A stretch of DNA of 64,000 nt from Hanleya hanleyi (GCA_036873755.1 JAVTVY010018859.1:1-64000); one strand, 5' to 3'. Shown: positions 24,387 to 34,837, numbered from the stretch's first letter. The notes: a model not told the origin generated them from the sequence alone. Translations and numbers: made by a program.

Positions 24387-24662
24387 TATACAAGCGCCTT
24401 GACGCAGGGGTTAGAAAACTAAATCGATGCCTGTCTGATGTCATTGGAGGTGAAGAAAGGTATCGTTTTCCATTGTTACTGTATTCGTAAATTCAAGCGT
24501 AAATCTCTCGCGGCCTTCTCCAATTTCGCATATATATTTGAAGACATATTTGGAACATTCGACGCGTGAAAGAAATAAGTACGGTACCAGGACTGATCTA
24601 TTGTGACTGATTTACACCAAAGACTTATCCTTGCTTTCAAGACTTTATAAATAATAGTTAGA

Positions 24663-25196
24663 GACAGAATTAAGGTTTAACGTCGCGTTCAGCAATATTT
24701 CAGCTATATAGCGACCATCAAACAAAATTCTACGTATTCCAGTTAATAACTTAGTAATCCAACACATTAAAACATACACACATTAAAACTTATGCAACAA
24801 ACCGATTTCTCTCAAATAACCTAAGATGCAGTCTTCTTTCACCCGACTAAAAAGATCTTCCAAAGTAGCTGCTCGATAAAAAGAATTTCTTCCAATCTTA
24901 AAATCTATACAGTGGATAAGAATATGTTTCACACACACCGCTGTCAGAGAAACGGTGCTCCCCCACATATGCTTAGTCCGCCCTATAGGTAAAGCATAGG
25001 AGACCGGACACTGATCTCTGGGGACCACCGTTTCTTTCACACCGGTACACACCATAAGCATAGCATCACATACAACATGTACAAGTAAAGACACAAGTAC
25101 ATAACGTAACTGATACATAGTATGTAAGCCGAGATAGCGCTTTTCAACGTCACCTGACATGTCAGCAAATGACACAATGGCCGACAACTTGCCCAT
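24663..25196 (-). mobile_element. LINE 3' end with gastropod-type tail
   Basis: On the minus strand the coding end reads VKHILIHCIDFK followed by FYRAATLEDLFSRVKEDCIL and GYLREIGLLHKF with a stop at 24783. In RNase-H-containing LINEs this TVKHIL-x-x-C segment is part of the C-terminal zinc knuckle. The 3' untranslated part ends in GTCGCTATATAGCTGAAAT, ATTGCTGAACGCGACG and TTAAACC (about 24712-24670), the tail shared with the copies at 53.3 and 60.1 kb. The knuckle is interrupted on its N-terminal side by a mini hairpin element (24934-25049), which explains the odd residues before VKHIL. Confidence 0.75.
24934..25049. mobile_element. Mini foldback element nested in the LINE
   Basis: Inverted arms ACACCGCTGTCAGAGAAACG-GTGCTCCCC and the complement of GGGGACCACCGTTTCTTTCA-CACCGG enclose about 50 bases. 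One end of the same type (an ACCGGTGTG-n-AACGGTGGTCC-like string) occurs at 32762-32802 and, inverted, at 36258-36292, so this is a small family. Confidence 0.6.
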
Positions 25197-25301
25197 TTAC
25201 CACTATTGGAAATCCCGTAACTTCACGTCACTTCGTCTTACACAACCGATATGCCCCGTAAGTACTGGTTTAATTTCTTGAGTGATAGTCAACCACAGGT
25301 T

Positions 25302-25318
25302 GGGGGGGGGGGGGGGGG
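25302..25318. repeat. G17 homopolymer
   Basis: A run of 17 G. Similar G/C tracts recur at 25891-25902, 33429-33439, 39977-39991, 45332-45350 and 49779-49789. Confidence 0.9.
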
Positions 25319-25540
25319 CAGATTTATCGAAGGTGTCAATCTTCTTTTGTTTGAGAAAGGTATTGGACTGTTATCTGCTCTCAATTTCTCAGATGCATGC
25401 CGGTCCCTCATTAATGACTTCCTTGTCTGCAATACAGGAAGAGCCTGGTTAAGTCATATTCACTCAATGAATGCAGGGGTCAAAAATCTGTCTTTCAATG
25501 TAGGCATACCGTTTAATGATAAACCAATCACAAAGGATTC

Positions 25541-25620
25541 CACTCGTCTTACACCTTATCTGGTCTGATCTTTCTGGGACCTGCCCTGGCCTGGATGGGG
25601 AAGGGGGGAATTTCATAAAC
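25541..25620 (+). mobile_element. Fragment of the CCCTA/TTAA MITE, left end
   Basis: CACCTTATCTGGTCTGATC and CTGCCCTGGCCTGGATGGGG resemble the start of the MITE at 25832. The 25 bases before it (CCAATCACAAAGGATTCCAC, TCGTCTTA) also resemble the flank of that copy, so the junction itself appears to be duplicated. Confidence 0.5.
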
Positions 25621-25831
25621 GTAGCATGATACAAAGGTATTGGCACACAGTACATATAAGAAATATTTACACAAGATAATAATGCATATTCGTCATAGAA
25701 ACTGGTGAATTCACTTACTCACTCGCTCACAGAAACACGGAAATGCAGGAGAAAAAAAATCTGCCATTCAAGGTACATTTCATGGTACTGTAAAAAATCA
25801 GCCAATCACAAAGAATGCCACTCGTCTTTAA

Positions 25832-26377
25832 CCCTATCTGGCCTGGGCGATATGAGGTGTACCACAGCCTGGGGAGGGGCGGAAAGTGCCCCCCCCCCCC
25901 CTCTATCTCTATATATTTTCGCTATCGCTAAGGCTAGATGGCTGAAACTTACCACACTATATCTTTGGGTCAAGCTCTACAAAAAAATATAAAACAAATC
26001 CAAGATGGCCGCCATGATGAGCATTTTGGGACGATTTTTCGGTCAGAATATTCGATTTTTTTATTTTTGTTTTCTTCTTCGCAAAAACTGCATGATAAAT
26101 TAGTAAATGATAAATCTGATATGAAATAAAATAGGTTTCACCAACTTTACCACACAGAAAAGCAAACATTTTGAAGAAATATAGCGAAAACATCACTTTT
26201 CTGGTATCCCACATGGCCGCCATTTTGAATTTACCCATGATTTTCTGCTCGGGGGCCATGTAAATAGGCTTAAAATAACCCCAATATAATAATCTATAAA
26301 GTCACGGAGTTTCAGCTCTCAATATTTTGTCGTTCCGGGGAAAGTGCCCCCCGCCCCACCCCCCCGGCCAGGTAGGG
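25832..26377 (+). mobile_element. piggyBac-like MITE (family 2), 546 bp copy
   Basis: TTAA at 25828-25831 and 26378-26381 flank the element. The ends are inverted repeats, CCCTATCTGGCCTGGGC and the complement of CCGGCCAGGTAGGG. CCCTA termini with TTAA target duplications are the signature of piggyBac-type transposition. The interior contains CTGAAACTTACCACACTATA, CAAGATGGCCGCC near 26004, ATGGCCGCCATTTTG near 26213 and a homopolymer near each end. No transposase is encoded, so it would need one in trans. Confidence 0.85.
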
Positions 26378-26381
26378 TTAA

Positions 26382-26887
26382 GACGTCCTGCTGTAAATTC
26401 TTCAGTTGAGTACATTTCTTTCTAAACCGCTGGCCCAGCTAATAAATCCTGTGATACGACACCTCGAAGTGGCGCTTAACTGAAAATTAATAAGCATTGG
26501 ACAAGCCCAAAATTCAAAAGCCATGAAACTGCACAAACTTAAACGAATCGAGTGTAGCTAGAAAATATCATACATGTTCATGAATAATTAACAGTGGTAA
26601 ACGATTGGATGCGAAAAAAAAACTTTAATATTTCAATTAGCTCTATTTTAAAACTTTACGTAGAATGAGCGAGCCGAACTGGGCGCTTATGGCGTCACTC
26701 TTTCTCCCGATGACCTCACGTCATGGTGGCCATTTTCTCTTACACATATTCCTGGTTCATAGGATCAGCTAGAATGTTATTGTAGTGCTAGCTTATGAAC
26801 GCTCATTTATTATTATTATTTATTATTATTATTATTATTTTTTTGCATCAGGCTGTATACCGCCTGCTGTCAGATAACACCGATAGT
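26382..26887. other. Unannotated stretch with a TTA microsatellite
   Basis: No gene seen. Positions about 26807-26843 are a (TTA)n microsatellite ending in a T run. Confidence 0.5.
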
Positions 26888-26891
26888 TTAA

Positions 26892-27459
26892 TCAGGCCTG
26901 GAGGACCATTATGGCCCCACTACCAAACTTTCTGTGCTATCTCCAGAACATCAAATAATTGAGAGCTGACACTCCTTGACTTTTTAACTTATCATATTGG
27001 GGTCATTTTGAGCCTATTTCCATAACCTCCCGGGCAGAGTATCCTGGAAGAATTCAAGATGGCGGCCAAGTCGGGTATCAAAAAAGTGATGTTTCCTTCA
27101 TTTTTCTGTCAAATGTCTGCTTTTCCGCGAGGAAAAGTGGACAAAAAGTAGGCTACTTTAGTTCACATCAGATTAATATTTTCTAATTTATCATGCAGTT
27201 TTTTTTTCGGAGAAATTACCTAAGTAAAAAAATCGAGAAATCTGACCGAAAAATCGACCAAAAAATGTCTTTTTTAAAAATGACGTCATTGTGAGGTCAT
27301 CAAAGCGGCCATCTTTGATTTGTTTTGTTACATTTCCTGATAGAGTTTGACCCAAGGACATAGTGTGGTAAATTCCAGCTCCATAGCTCAAGGGATAAGA
27401 AAAATAATTAGGGAGAAGGGGGGGGCGAAAAAGGTCCCAAAAGCCCAGGCTAAATTGGG
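26892..27459 (-). mobile_element. piggyBac-like MITE (family 2), inverted copy
   Basis: TTAA at 26888-26891 precedes a degraded end (TCAGGCCTGG); the far end is CCCAGGCTAAATTGGG, also degraded. The interior matches the family in inverse orientation, including TTCAAGATGGCGGCCAAG (27054), AATGACGTCATTGTGAGGTC (27280) and the complement of the CTGAAACTTACCACACTATA block (near 27350). Confidence 0.75.
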
Positions 27460-28315
27460 AGAATGTGAGCTTGAAAGCTATGACACCATACCGAACGACG
27501 AAGAAAGCTGAACAGTAGGGACGATATGGGGTTGATGAGAGCTCCTTCGCCACCTTTTATATCACTTTCCCCTTATCTGCGGCGAGATAGTCATATTCAT
27601 ATGGAAGGATGAGCCAACTCTCGCCTGTGTCGTTAAATCAATACAGATCCTCTAGGCCTACTTGTTGTTATCGCTGGACACTCCTTAATTATTTATGGCG
27701 TGTAATAGGCTATCGATGCACAGGGTAAACCCATCAGATACGGCTGAACAACCCAGATTGACTGCTGAATTGATCTTGTGCAGCGCGCGTGTATCGCAAA
27801 AAAGCTAAATTAGTATTTCGCATAGGACTTTGACAAAAAATTTAACAATTTGCAAACCACTCACTTCAACTTATTCTCCGTAAAGTCTACAATTGTTCCT
27901 GAATTGTGTTAGATTGTGACCTTCAGTGAATCAGTTTATATGAATTTTTGTCCAAATAATTCTATGGCTCTGTCAAAATCGGGATCTCTTGTATAGATTT
28001 CCGAAATAGTGTAATATATCTGTTATAGTTTTCTGCTCTTGACTGATGTACACTAGTATTTCTTATCTTCAGCAAAAAAAAAGATGTTTTCCAGCGGACC
28101 AATCAATGCTCGAATGACTAGAACACCTCTTCAGAAAATAAAGTATTGTTTATACAGAAGACACTTTTTGGCTTCAGGCTAGACCGGTTTACTGCCTCGG
28201 CTGCCAATGTAGAATACCGTTAATCTCTGGCATCATTCATTTGCGGCAAGTGGAAATTAAGTACAGAGTTAACAACAGGAAAAAGCAGGATACTGTAGAA
28301 TATCTTCAGCCAATT
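27460..28315. other. Unannotated stretch
   Basis: No recognisable coding region or element ends. Confidence 0.4.
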
Positions 28316-28319
28316 TTAA

Positions 28320-28530
28320 CCCTATCAGGCCTGTGAGATTTGCGTCCTGTCCAGGCCTGGGAAGTGGAGCGGGGAGTTAAATATTTTTCTTCATGATCTA
28401 CCAGAAAATGTAAAGATGGCCGCCATGAATGCCAAGATGGCTACCATGATGACGCCATTTTCCTAAATGGCATTTTGGTGAGATTTTTCGAATTTTCTAT
28501 TTATGTGTTTTCTACCCAGGCCTGATAGGG
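28320..28530 (+). mobile_element. piggyBac-like MITE (family 2), 211 bp deleted copy
   Basis: TTAA at 28316-28319 precedes CCCTATCAGGCCTG; the far end is CAGGCCTGATAGGG followed by ATAA instead of TTAA. About half the interior is deleted, but two AAGATGG-C-CCATGA strings remain. The end of the element with its flank (28526-28561) is tandemly duplicated at 28562-28597. Confidence 0.75.
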
Positions 28531-28597
28531 ATAAAGTACAAATAACTATAGTGTAGAATGGTAGGGACAAAGTACAAATAACTATAGTGTAGAATCA
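28526..28597. repeat. 36 bp tandem duplication over a MITE end
   Basis: The unit TAGGG-A-AAAGTACAAATAAC, TATAGTGTAGAAT occurs twice in a row. It spans the terminal TAGGG of the neighbouring MITE and its flank. Confidence 0.85.
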
Positions 28598-28702
28598 TGT
28601 CTTGATTTAAACAGAACTTGGTAGACGCCACCTGTCCATCTTGGAACGAAGAGGAGGTAACAAATCTACACCCAAGCAAACTTCCAACATATATCCACTT
28701 CT

Positions 28703-29940
28703 GTTCAACATTACTGTTAATTTGAGAGAAAATTTATTTACATTGTATTCTAAAATATAATCATAAGCTGTATGTAGCAAATGAAGCATTGAAAACATTG
28801 TACAACATTTGTATTGAAATTTATTTCTATCATTTGCAAGCCACGCCTCGTTATTTCCATGCACTATGTGGAAATGTAGTGGCAAAGTGTAATTGGCCAT
28901 AAATAAATACCAGGTGACACGTCCAGAGCTTAACGACAAAAAACCCCGTCATATCAAAATGCATTGCCAAAAAAACAAAACAAAAAACTTGAAAAAATCC
29001 GCAATGGCCATAGTAACTGTTGAAGCGCATACCAATATCCATCAAGACAGTTTTCCTATTTCTGCAGGCTGTGTTTTGTCAACGTGTTCACCCGTGTACT
29101 TTTATTTAAGCGCACACTTCACGATGAGACTATATATATAGACAATATCAGATTATTATCAGAATCTCTAACATGAATTATTTAACGTTTTCATTTCGAT
29201 ACACGCAAATACACTCACGAGATTTATGTTCGTCTGCATCACAAACGAAGATAGGCCTTCTTCACGGTTGGTTAAATGTGAGGGTCAATTTAAACCCATA
29301 GCCAGCTGGACAGTTTTGAACTCCTGTTCAACACTACTGTTAATTTGAGAGAAAATTTATTTACATTGTATTCTAGAATATAATCATAAGCTGTATGTAG
29401 CAAATGAAGCATTGAAAACATTGTATAACATTTGTATTGAAATTTATTCCTATCATTTGCAAGCCACGCCCCGTTATTCCATGCACGATGTGAAAATGTA
29501 GTGGCAAAGTGCAATTGGCCATTTGTAAATAAATGCCCAGTGGCACGTCCAGAGCTTAATGACAACACAAAACAGTCATATCAAAATGCATTGTCAAAAA
29601 AAACCGAAAAACCTTGAAAAAATCCGGAATGGCCATAGTAACTGTTGGAGCGCATACAAAAATCCATCAAGACAGTTTTCCTATTTCTGCAGGCTGTGTT
29701 TCGTCAACGTGTTCACCCCGTGTACTTCTATTTAAGCGCATACTTCGCGATGAGACTATATATAGACTATATACCATTATTATCAGAATCTCTAACATGA
29801 ATTATTTACCGTTTTCATTTTGATACACGCTAATACACTCACGAGATTTATGTTATTCTGCATCACAAACGAATATAGGCCTTCTTCACGGTTGGTTAAA
29901 TGTGAGGGTCAATTTAACCCCATAGCCAGCTGGACAGTTT
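28703..29940. repeat. Direct tandem duplication, period about 620 bp
   Basis: Unit 1 (28703-29322) and unit 2 (29323-29940) both begin CTGTTCAACA-TACTGTTAAT and end in CCATAGCCAGCTGGACAGTT. They are about 95 percent identical by eye, with small indels. Open frames in the two units diverge by frameshift, so coding is unlikely. Confidence 0.9.
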
Positions 29941-30739
29941 GACTGGTTCATGTTACTGGAGAGGGTTGAAATGAAACAAAGGAACTCGTTTTCGGGTGAG
30001 CTAGCTTTGATTTTATTTCAGATCATGATTCCGCAACGAAAATAAAATGAAAAGATGAATACATCTGACCAAGCCATGGACTTCCACAAATCTTACATGG
30101 TTTCTTTTTGAGCCAAAGGCGAAAGTTGACCATCTTGCATAGCAGGCCGCGTTCCGCCCACTCTCAGTAGTCATTTCAGTCACGTCATCTCTTGACCTAG
30201 AAAAAACTGCGCTGATGGGAAAATACGTTAGGGTTTGACTTTCTGTGCTAAACTTTTCGCTGATACCGAATGTAAAATAGTTAAGCCAATCATGGATAAA
30301 AGTAAAATATTAACGGATAGATCAGAATTTTTTTATAGAAATCCGTGCGTTATTTCACCCAATTCGAGTCCTTCAGTGGGTGGGTGAAGTCTAATACACT
30401 GACATCGCGGATCACCTTAAAAGTTTCAGTGTTTTCTACATTTGCCTGCCCTGCAGGATGTTTGATGGTAGATGAATGGGTATATTTTTTGTTCAAAAAT
30501 ATTTTGTTTTACACTATCTTTCCTTTATATTAATTAATGCTCATGGTTGTTGAAAATGTGCGTGTTCAGTTGCCACCGTGTATCCCACAAGCTATGGTGT
30601 TTTGGAATCTGTTGTCACCCTCGCCATGATCGTGGTGAAAAAGTGACCCGATGGTCAATATATACAGGACTTTGCTTTTGCTGATTGGCTGAAATATACA
30701 GCTGTTATTTCGTTGAACACGATAAGGTGCCCAAGTGCA
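29941..30739. other. Unannotated stretch
   Basis: Nothing recognised. Confidence 0.4.
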
Positions 30740-30770
30740 CCAGGGGTATCTAGGATAGAGATACCCCTGG
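30740..30770. repeat. 12 bp-arm hairpin
   Basis: CCAGGGGTATCT and AGATACCCCTGG form perfect arms around a 7-base loop. It lies just before the GGTGTTGA word cluster and may mark an element end. Confidence 0.8.
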
Positions 30771-30861
30771 TTTTAGCGTGGATGGTGTTGTTTTATGCAA
30801 CTTGCCACAACTTTTAACGCTCGTGACAAGAAAAGAGAGCCCAAATGGCGGTCCAATAAAT

Positions 30862-31110
30862 GGTGTTAAATTTAGACCTACACCGCATGTTCCCAAAACC
30901 GTTTATTATTGTTGGCCAACTCCATTATTGGTGTTCAACCAGTATTAGCTCTTATCAGTTAACATCACCATATGGTGTTGAGTCATTTTCAACACCCTTT
31001 ATGCGTGTTGCCGGCCACAATTATTTGGTGTTGAACTGACCTCAGCGCAATTTTTCATTGTTCACATTGGTCAACACCATTTCTCAACACCACTTCACGG
31101 TGTTGAACAG
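30862..31110. repeat. Cluster of GGTGTTGA / TCAACACC words
   Basis: About nine copies of the word GGTGTTGA or its complement, some imperfect, occur in both orientations in 250 bases, with spacers of variable length and sequence. It is not a tandem array. Possibly subterminal repeats of a DNA transposon. Confidence 0.75.
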
Positions 31111-31590
31111 TCCTCAATAGACCTTTTCACCACGGATTCGGTAAATTTCGCGTCCATTCGGAGAAGCAAGTCACGTGGCGCAAAAACATGCTGGTGGGTT
31201 GACAAGTCGGCTCACCTCATCGTTTTTTGTGTGCAGATTTGTCTCTGCCATAACAGAGGTATGTAGCAAATAATTACAACGAATGATCTTTGAATTGAAA
31301 AAAATTTTTTTTTGTAATAAAGCGTCTGTGTTCCAAGCTGCCATAAGTCTGCAACCGTCAGTGTATTTTTTGTTTTCATTTATGATCTTTTATCGGCAAT
31401 AATTTAAAGAAATAGTGTCATTTCCGGTTGTGATCTCCAGGCAGAGGTCGCAGCATTTTTTACAGCCCACCAGCAACTGGTTATTTCTTTGGTCGAATCC
31501 AGCGTGCAATCGGGAGTTTCCGTTGACAGCTTTTCACGTTGTCACGTCTTTCGGCTATTTTCGGTATGAAAAGGTCTATACCAAAGTGAC
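31111..31590. other. Unannotated stretch
   Basis: No gene or element end recognised. Confidence 0.4.
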
Positions 31591-31650
31591 AGAGTGAGTT
31601 AAGTCTTAACGTCGCTCAACAATATTCGGTTTACATCACGACGAACCAAC
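31591..31650 (+). mobile_element. Fragment with the gastropod-type LINE/SINE tail motif
   Basis: AGAGTGAGTTAAGTCTTAAC, GTCGCTCAACAATATTC is a variant, in inverse orientation, of the tail motif at 24.67 and 60.1 kb. The pattern GAGTGAGTT-AG-TT-ACG-CGC is one I know as very frequent in gastropod genomes. Confidence 0.5.
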
Positions 31651-31879
31651 AAGGCACCACCCAGTCAAGTAGCGTTCATGTTGCGTCAAAGAAGCGAATC
31701 TCTGAAGGTAGATGGAACCAGAAACCCCGCCAACCACCATGCAAAACACAGAGGACCGCTCACAAGACACAGACAGGACGCCTTCAAGTGCAATAATTAC
31801 AGCTAGATGTATTTCTTAAAGCGGATCACAATCAACACCCTTGAACTCGAGTAAAAGCTCAGCCATGTCTTCGATAATT

Positions 31880-32200
31880 TCCTGGTTTGCGGGTCACAGT
31901 GATATATTTTGACTTCATTGTTGATACCGGGCATATCGTGTATCGCTGTAACGTATCCATTCGTTCGTTTTATAATTTTCAATGGTTTCCTGATGTTCGG
32001 GCCAAAGTGACCTTGACCTTTGACATTTGATCTCAATTTTGCATCGTGACAAATCATCTTCCCCTCATATATTCAGTCATGAAATATTTTTTTTAGATTT
32101 TTAATGATTTTCCGATGTTTAGGCCACAGTGACCTCCACCGCTGACCTATTGACCTCAATTTTGGAGCGTGACCCCAAAGCTATTCTGGTTAAATTTGTG
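31880..32200 (-). repeat. Degenerate repeat with nuclear-receptor half-site-like words
   Basis: Units of about 110-120 bases repeat TTTCC-GATGTT-GGCC, AAAGTGACC, TTGACC and TCAATTTTG-A-CGTGAC. TGACCTTTGAC near 32013 resembles a pair of AGGTCA half-sites on the complement. Such sequence is common in mollusc repeats; a regulatory role is not implied. Confidence 0.45.
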
Positions 32201-32759
32201 AGAAATCGGTCAATTAGTTAAGAAGTTAAGAAATTAAATAACGACAATGGCGAGGACAGGACGGAGAAGGGGCCGAGAATGTGCATTCAACAGGGGTTCG
32301 CCAGCTGTAGTTGACGTGGTCCATTAATGATTTTCCATCATACACATACATAAGGTTTTACAGGAAGTTTTGGCTTTCAGTAGAACTATTTGGAAGGGGG
32401 AGTTAAATAAATCCAGGCCGAGTTGTCAGCTATATACTCCGAACATGCTTCTCAGCGAGTTTCGATTGGTATCTTCTTTTCTCTTCTTCTCACAAGATGT
32501 CGTTCAGCAGCAACACGACAGGTATACAGTGGACAAGAGAATATTTTACTGCTCAGTTGGCCTCGGGATGTTTTGGGCTACGTCAGCTGTACGTGCACGA
32601 TCTTCTTTTCCTTCTCCCGACTTTTGTTGTTTATTTTTTTATTTTATTTTTTTGAAATTGAATTGGATTCGAAGGTCAAGGTCACTGTTGCCCCAAATTC
32701 GGGCAATCATCGGAATCACAATTTTGCATGAGTGGATGCATTAGAGCCAGACGATGATT
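32201..32759. other. Unannotated stretch
   Basis: Open frames at 32370-32740 overlap in two frames over a T-rich tract and look non-coding. No element ends seen. Confidence 0.4.
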
Positions 32760-32761
32760 GC

Positions 32762-33018
32762 CGGTACCGTGTGGTACCCGGTGTGGAAGCAACCGTGGTC
32801 CGCCAGATATGAGGGTCCGGGGACTATGGTATCTGGATCTGGGTGCCCGAAGGGCACCCAGATCCAGATACTAAAGTCCTCCCTCGGAAACAGTTGTCCC
32901 CCTATCAGTAGAAGCCAGGGTCCTGGTATCGTTGGTGTCCGGGTCACTGAAATCTAGACAGGAATGTCCCTTCTCATATATACAGGGCCCGGACCATGGC
33001 ATCTGGCGGACTATGGGC
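32762..33018. mobile_element. Small MITE with a perfect 20 bp hairpin
   Basis: The ends GGTCCGCCAGAT (about 32799) and the complement AGTCCGCCAGAT (near 33016) face each other; a leading GGTACC-CGGTGTGGAAGCAAC is shared with the mini foldback family at 24934. Inside, 32829-32848 and 32852-32871 are perfect 20-base arms (GTATCTGGATCTGGGTGCCC and its complement) around a 3-base loop, GAA. GTCCGG/CCGGAC words recur throughout. Confidence 0.65.
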
Positions 33019-33134
33019 GCTTTCACAGCTATGGAAGTCCTCAGAGTCCGGCATTCCACAGAGTCCGGTTGACCTATATATGAAGCTAAAGGAATAGTAA
33101 AGACTAGAAATTCTGAACAGAGGTTCGGCCAGCA

Positions 33135-33290
33135 AATCGGTGGTACAGTGGGTAAAGGCATAGACGGTGGACAGTACAGCAGAAGGTAAGATTGTGGGTT
33201 CGATCCTAGTCGGGGTCAGTTGAAAATGTTTGATTTTCTGCATTTCTCATGTACAGCTTTAGTACGTCTTGTAAAGTTATACCGTCGCAT
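33135..33290 (+). mobile_element. tRNA-derived SINE head
   Basis: An A-box-like TGGTACAGTGGGTAAAGG (33141-33158) and a B-box GGGTTCGATCC (33196-33206) are correctly spaced for an internal RNA polymerase III promoter. The region between them does not fold as a good tRNA, and downstream sequence is unrelated to tRNA, so this is a SINE or SINE remnant. The 3' end was not located. Confidence 0.65.
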
Positions 33291-33477
33291 CTTTGTTAAA
33301 TATATATATATTTTTTAGAAAAAAATAATTTTATGTATTTAATTCAATATACATCTTTACGGTGGCCCATATACGACATGCTATTAATTTAGTTTTGTAT
33401 ATATATTTTTTTCAGTTTGGGTGGGCCGGGGGGGGGGGAGGGGGAAGGGGTCTTTCACTCCTCCTCAGTTTCCACCA

Positions 33478-33668
33478 AGGTGCAAACGTTTTCAAGGGGG
33501 TGAAAAGGTTTCACCGGGGTGAAAAGGTTTTCACCTGGGCGCAAACGTTATCACCCTGGTGGAATCCTGTTTTAACCCAGGTGAAATCCTGTTTTCACCC
33601 AGGTGAACATCTTCTCACCCCGGTGAAAACGTTTCCACCCAGGTGAAAACCATTTCACCCAGGTGAAG
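33478..33668. repeat. Cluster of TTTTCACC / GGTGAAAA words
   Basis: About a dozen copies of GGTGAAA or TTTCACC alternate in orientation, often as the quasi-palindrome TTTTCACCCAGGTGAAA, with a period of 20-26 bases. It could fold into many alternative hairpins. An open frame crosses it only because the unit lacks stops. Confidence 0.85.
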
Positions 33669-33685
33669 GGAAAGTTTTTATCAGT

Positions 33686-33775
33686 TTTTAAGGAAATTCC
33701 TTAACATGGTAAGGAATATTCCTTAGAATATTCCGCTGGTGTAACAGTCGGGGAATATTCCTTAAATTCTTAAAG
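33686..33775. repeat. Cluster of GGAATATTCC palindromes
   Basis: AAGGAAATTCCTTAA, TAAGGAATATTCCTTA, AGAATATTCCG and GGGAATATTCCTTAA follow within 90 bases, immediately after the GGTGAAA cluster. Confidence 0.8.
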
Positions 33776-34440
33776 ATTTTGTTTTCTCTGTATACCTGAA
33801 GAGGTTGTATAAAAGCTGACATCCACATATATCTATCCACAATCAGACCTATGTCATCCTTAGCTCCTGCCGATAGTCTGCGATATTTGGCCAACAATAT
33901 GGACAAGTACGAAGCCGGGAAAATTCAGCAAGAGAAACGTTCCATACGTCGAGCTGCTCAAAGGAATTATCAGGTAGCAGTATGTCAACAAAATTCCGTT
34001 GTTTTGATCATTGAAAGTGAATATATTTATTATGAGTTTTATCTTCGATTGTTTGAGCGAGATACTTTTCTTTTTTGGTATAACCCATTTACATAGAAAT
34101 GAGAGAAGTGAGTCCTTGTGACCCACAATTGATATATTTTGTATACTTCATATATGGTTAATATGTATACATTACCGGTAGTTCAACCTAAGGCGTTCGC
34201 CAACTAATGGTGTATATTTACCGGGTATATTTGCCTATTCCATCGAAGATATGTTTTTATTTATTTTTTTTTTTTATTATTACATTTTCTGCATTTATTG
34301 GAGATGTGCTTGATTTTCGCCTATTTTCTACAAACAGATTTTAGTTTATCACGTTTTCTTTACATTTTTGTCATTTCTAGTAACGTCGTCATAAATGACT
34401 TTATCGTTTTTTTTCCAACGAAAACCAAACAAAACTCTTG
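33776..34440. other. Unannotated stretch
   Basis: Short overlapping open frames, T-rich tracts; nothing recognised. Confidence 0.4.
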
Positions 34441-34800
34441 GAAACGTTTACACCGTTTAAACCGCAGAGTAAATCTTTAAGCCGTCGAGTTTGCTGATTG
34501 TCCGAGGATACGTGTTTGTTTTTATTTATATAATTTTCTCAGCGCTTACATTCATATCAATATTCACCAGCTTCTTTAACTTATGTTCGTATATATAATC
34601 TAATTGTTTACTACAGGGATAGAACAAGCCCTCTGGGGTTTTATTCCCGCCAACTGCCTTTTACAACTATAAATTGTACAATTAATTTATCTTGGTGAAT
34701 AAATGAATGAATAAATGAATGAGTAAACATTTAAACCGCGAAGTAACCTTTACACTGCGGTTGCTAGCTTTACTTCGCGGTTTAAAGGTTTCCGCCGTTA
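34441..34800. mobile_element. AAACCGCGAAGTAA word cluster split by a LINE 3' tail
   Basis: TTTAAACCGCAGAGTAAA lies at about 34456. A perfect 17-base inverted repeat, TTTAAACCGCGAAGTAA and its complement, lies at about 34731-34788 with further variants between its arms. Between them, 34616-34732 looks like the 3' end of a LINE, finishing in the tail GAATAAATGAATGAATAAAT. The simplest reading is a LINE fragment inserted within a word-cluster element. Confidence 0.45.
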
Positions 34801-34837
34801 TTAAGAATGCGAGAAATCTGAAGAAATTCTGTGTTAA

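Larger units (their letters stand above)
19263..24662. repeat. Segmental duplication, copy D
   Basis: This is the partner of copy C, lying 9.4-10.0 kb downstream in the same orientation. It has about 400 bases (19597-19998) that C lacks, a full-length short MITE, the TTAA element, the hairpin, the NRF1-like tandem units and an intact candidate exon. It ends where a LINE 3' fragment begins at 24663. Confidence 0.85.

Noticed and set aside
28607..29568. Two similar minus-strand open frames as a gene pair
   Set aside because: They fall in a 620 bp tandem duplication and diverge by frameshift, which argues against coding.
33362..33646. Open frame rich in K, F, H and G
   Set aside because: It is a translation of the GGTGAAA word array and a poly-G tract; absence of stops is a by-product of the repeat.
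33478..33668. CRISPR-like array
   Set aside because: The units alternate in orientation with no constant direct repeat and no spacer regularity, and the genome is animal.
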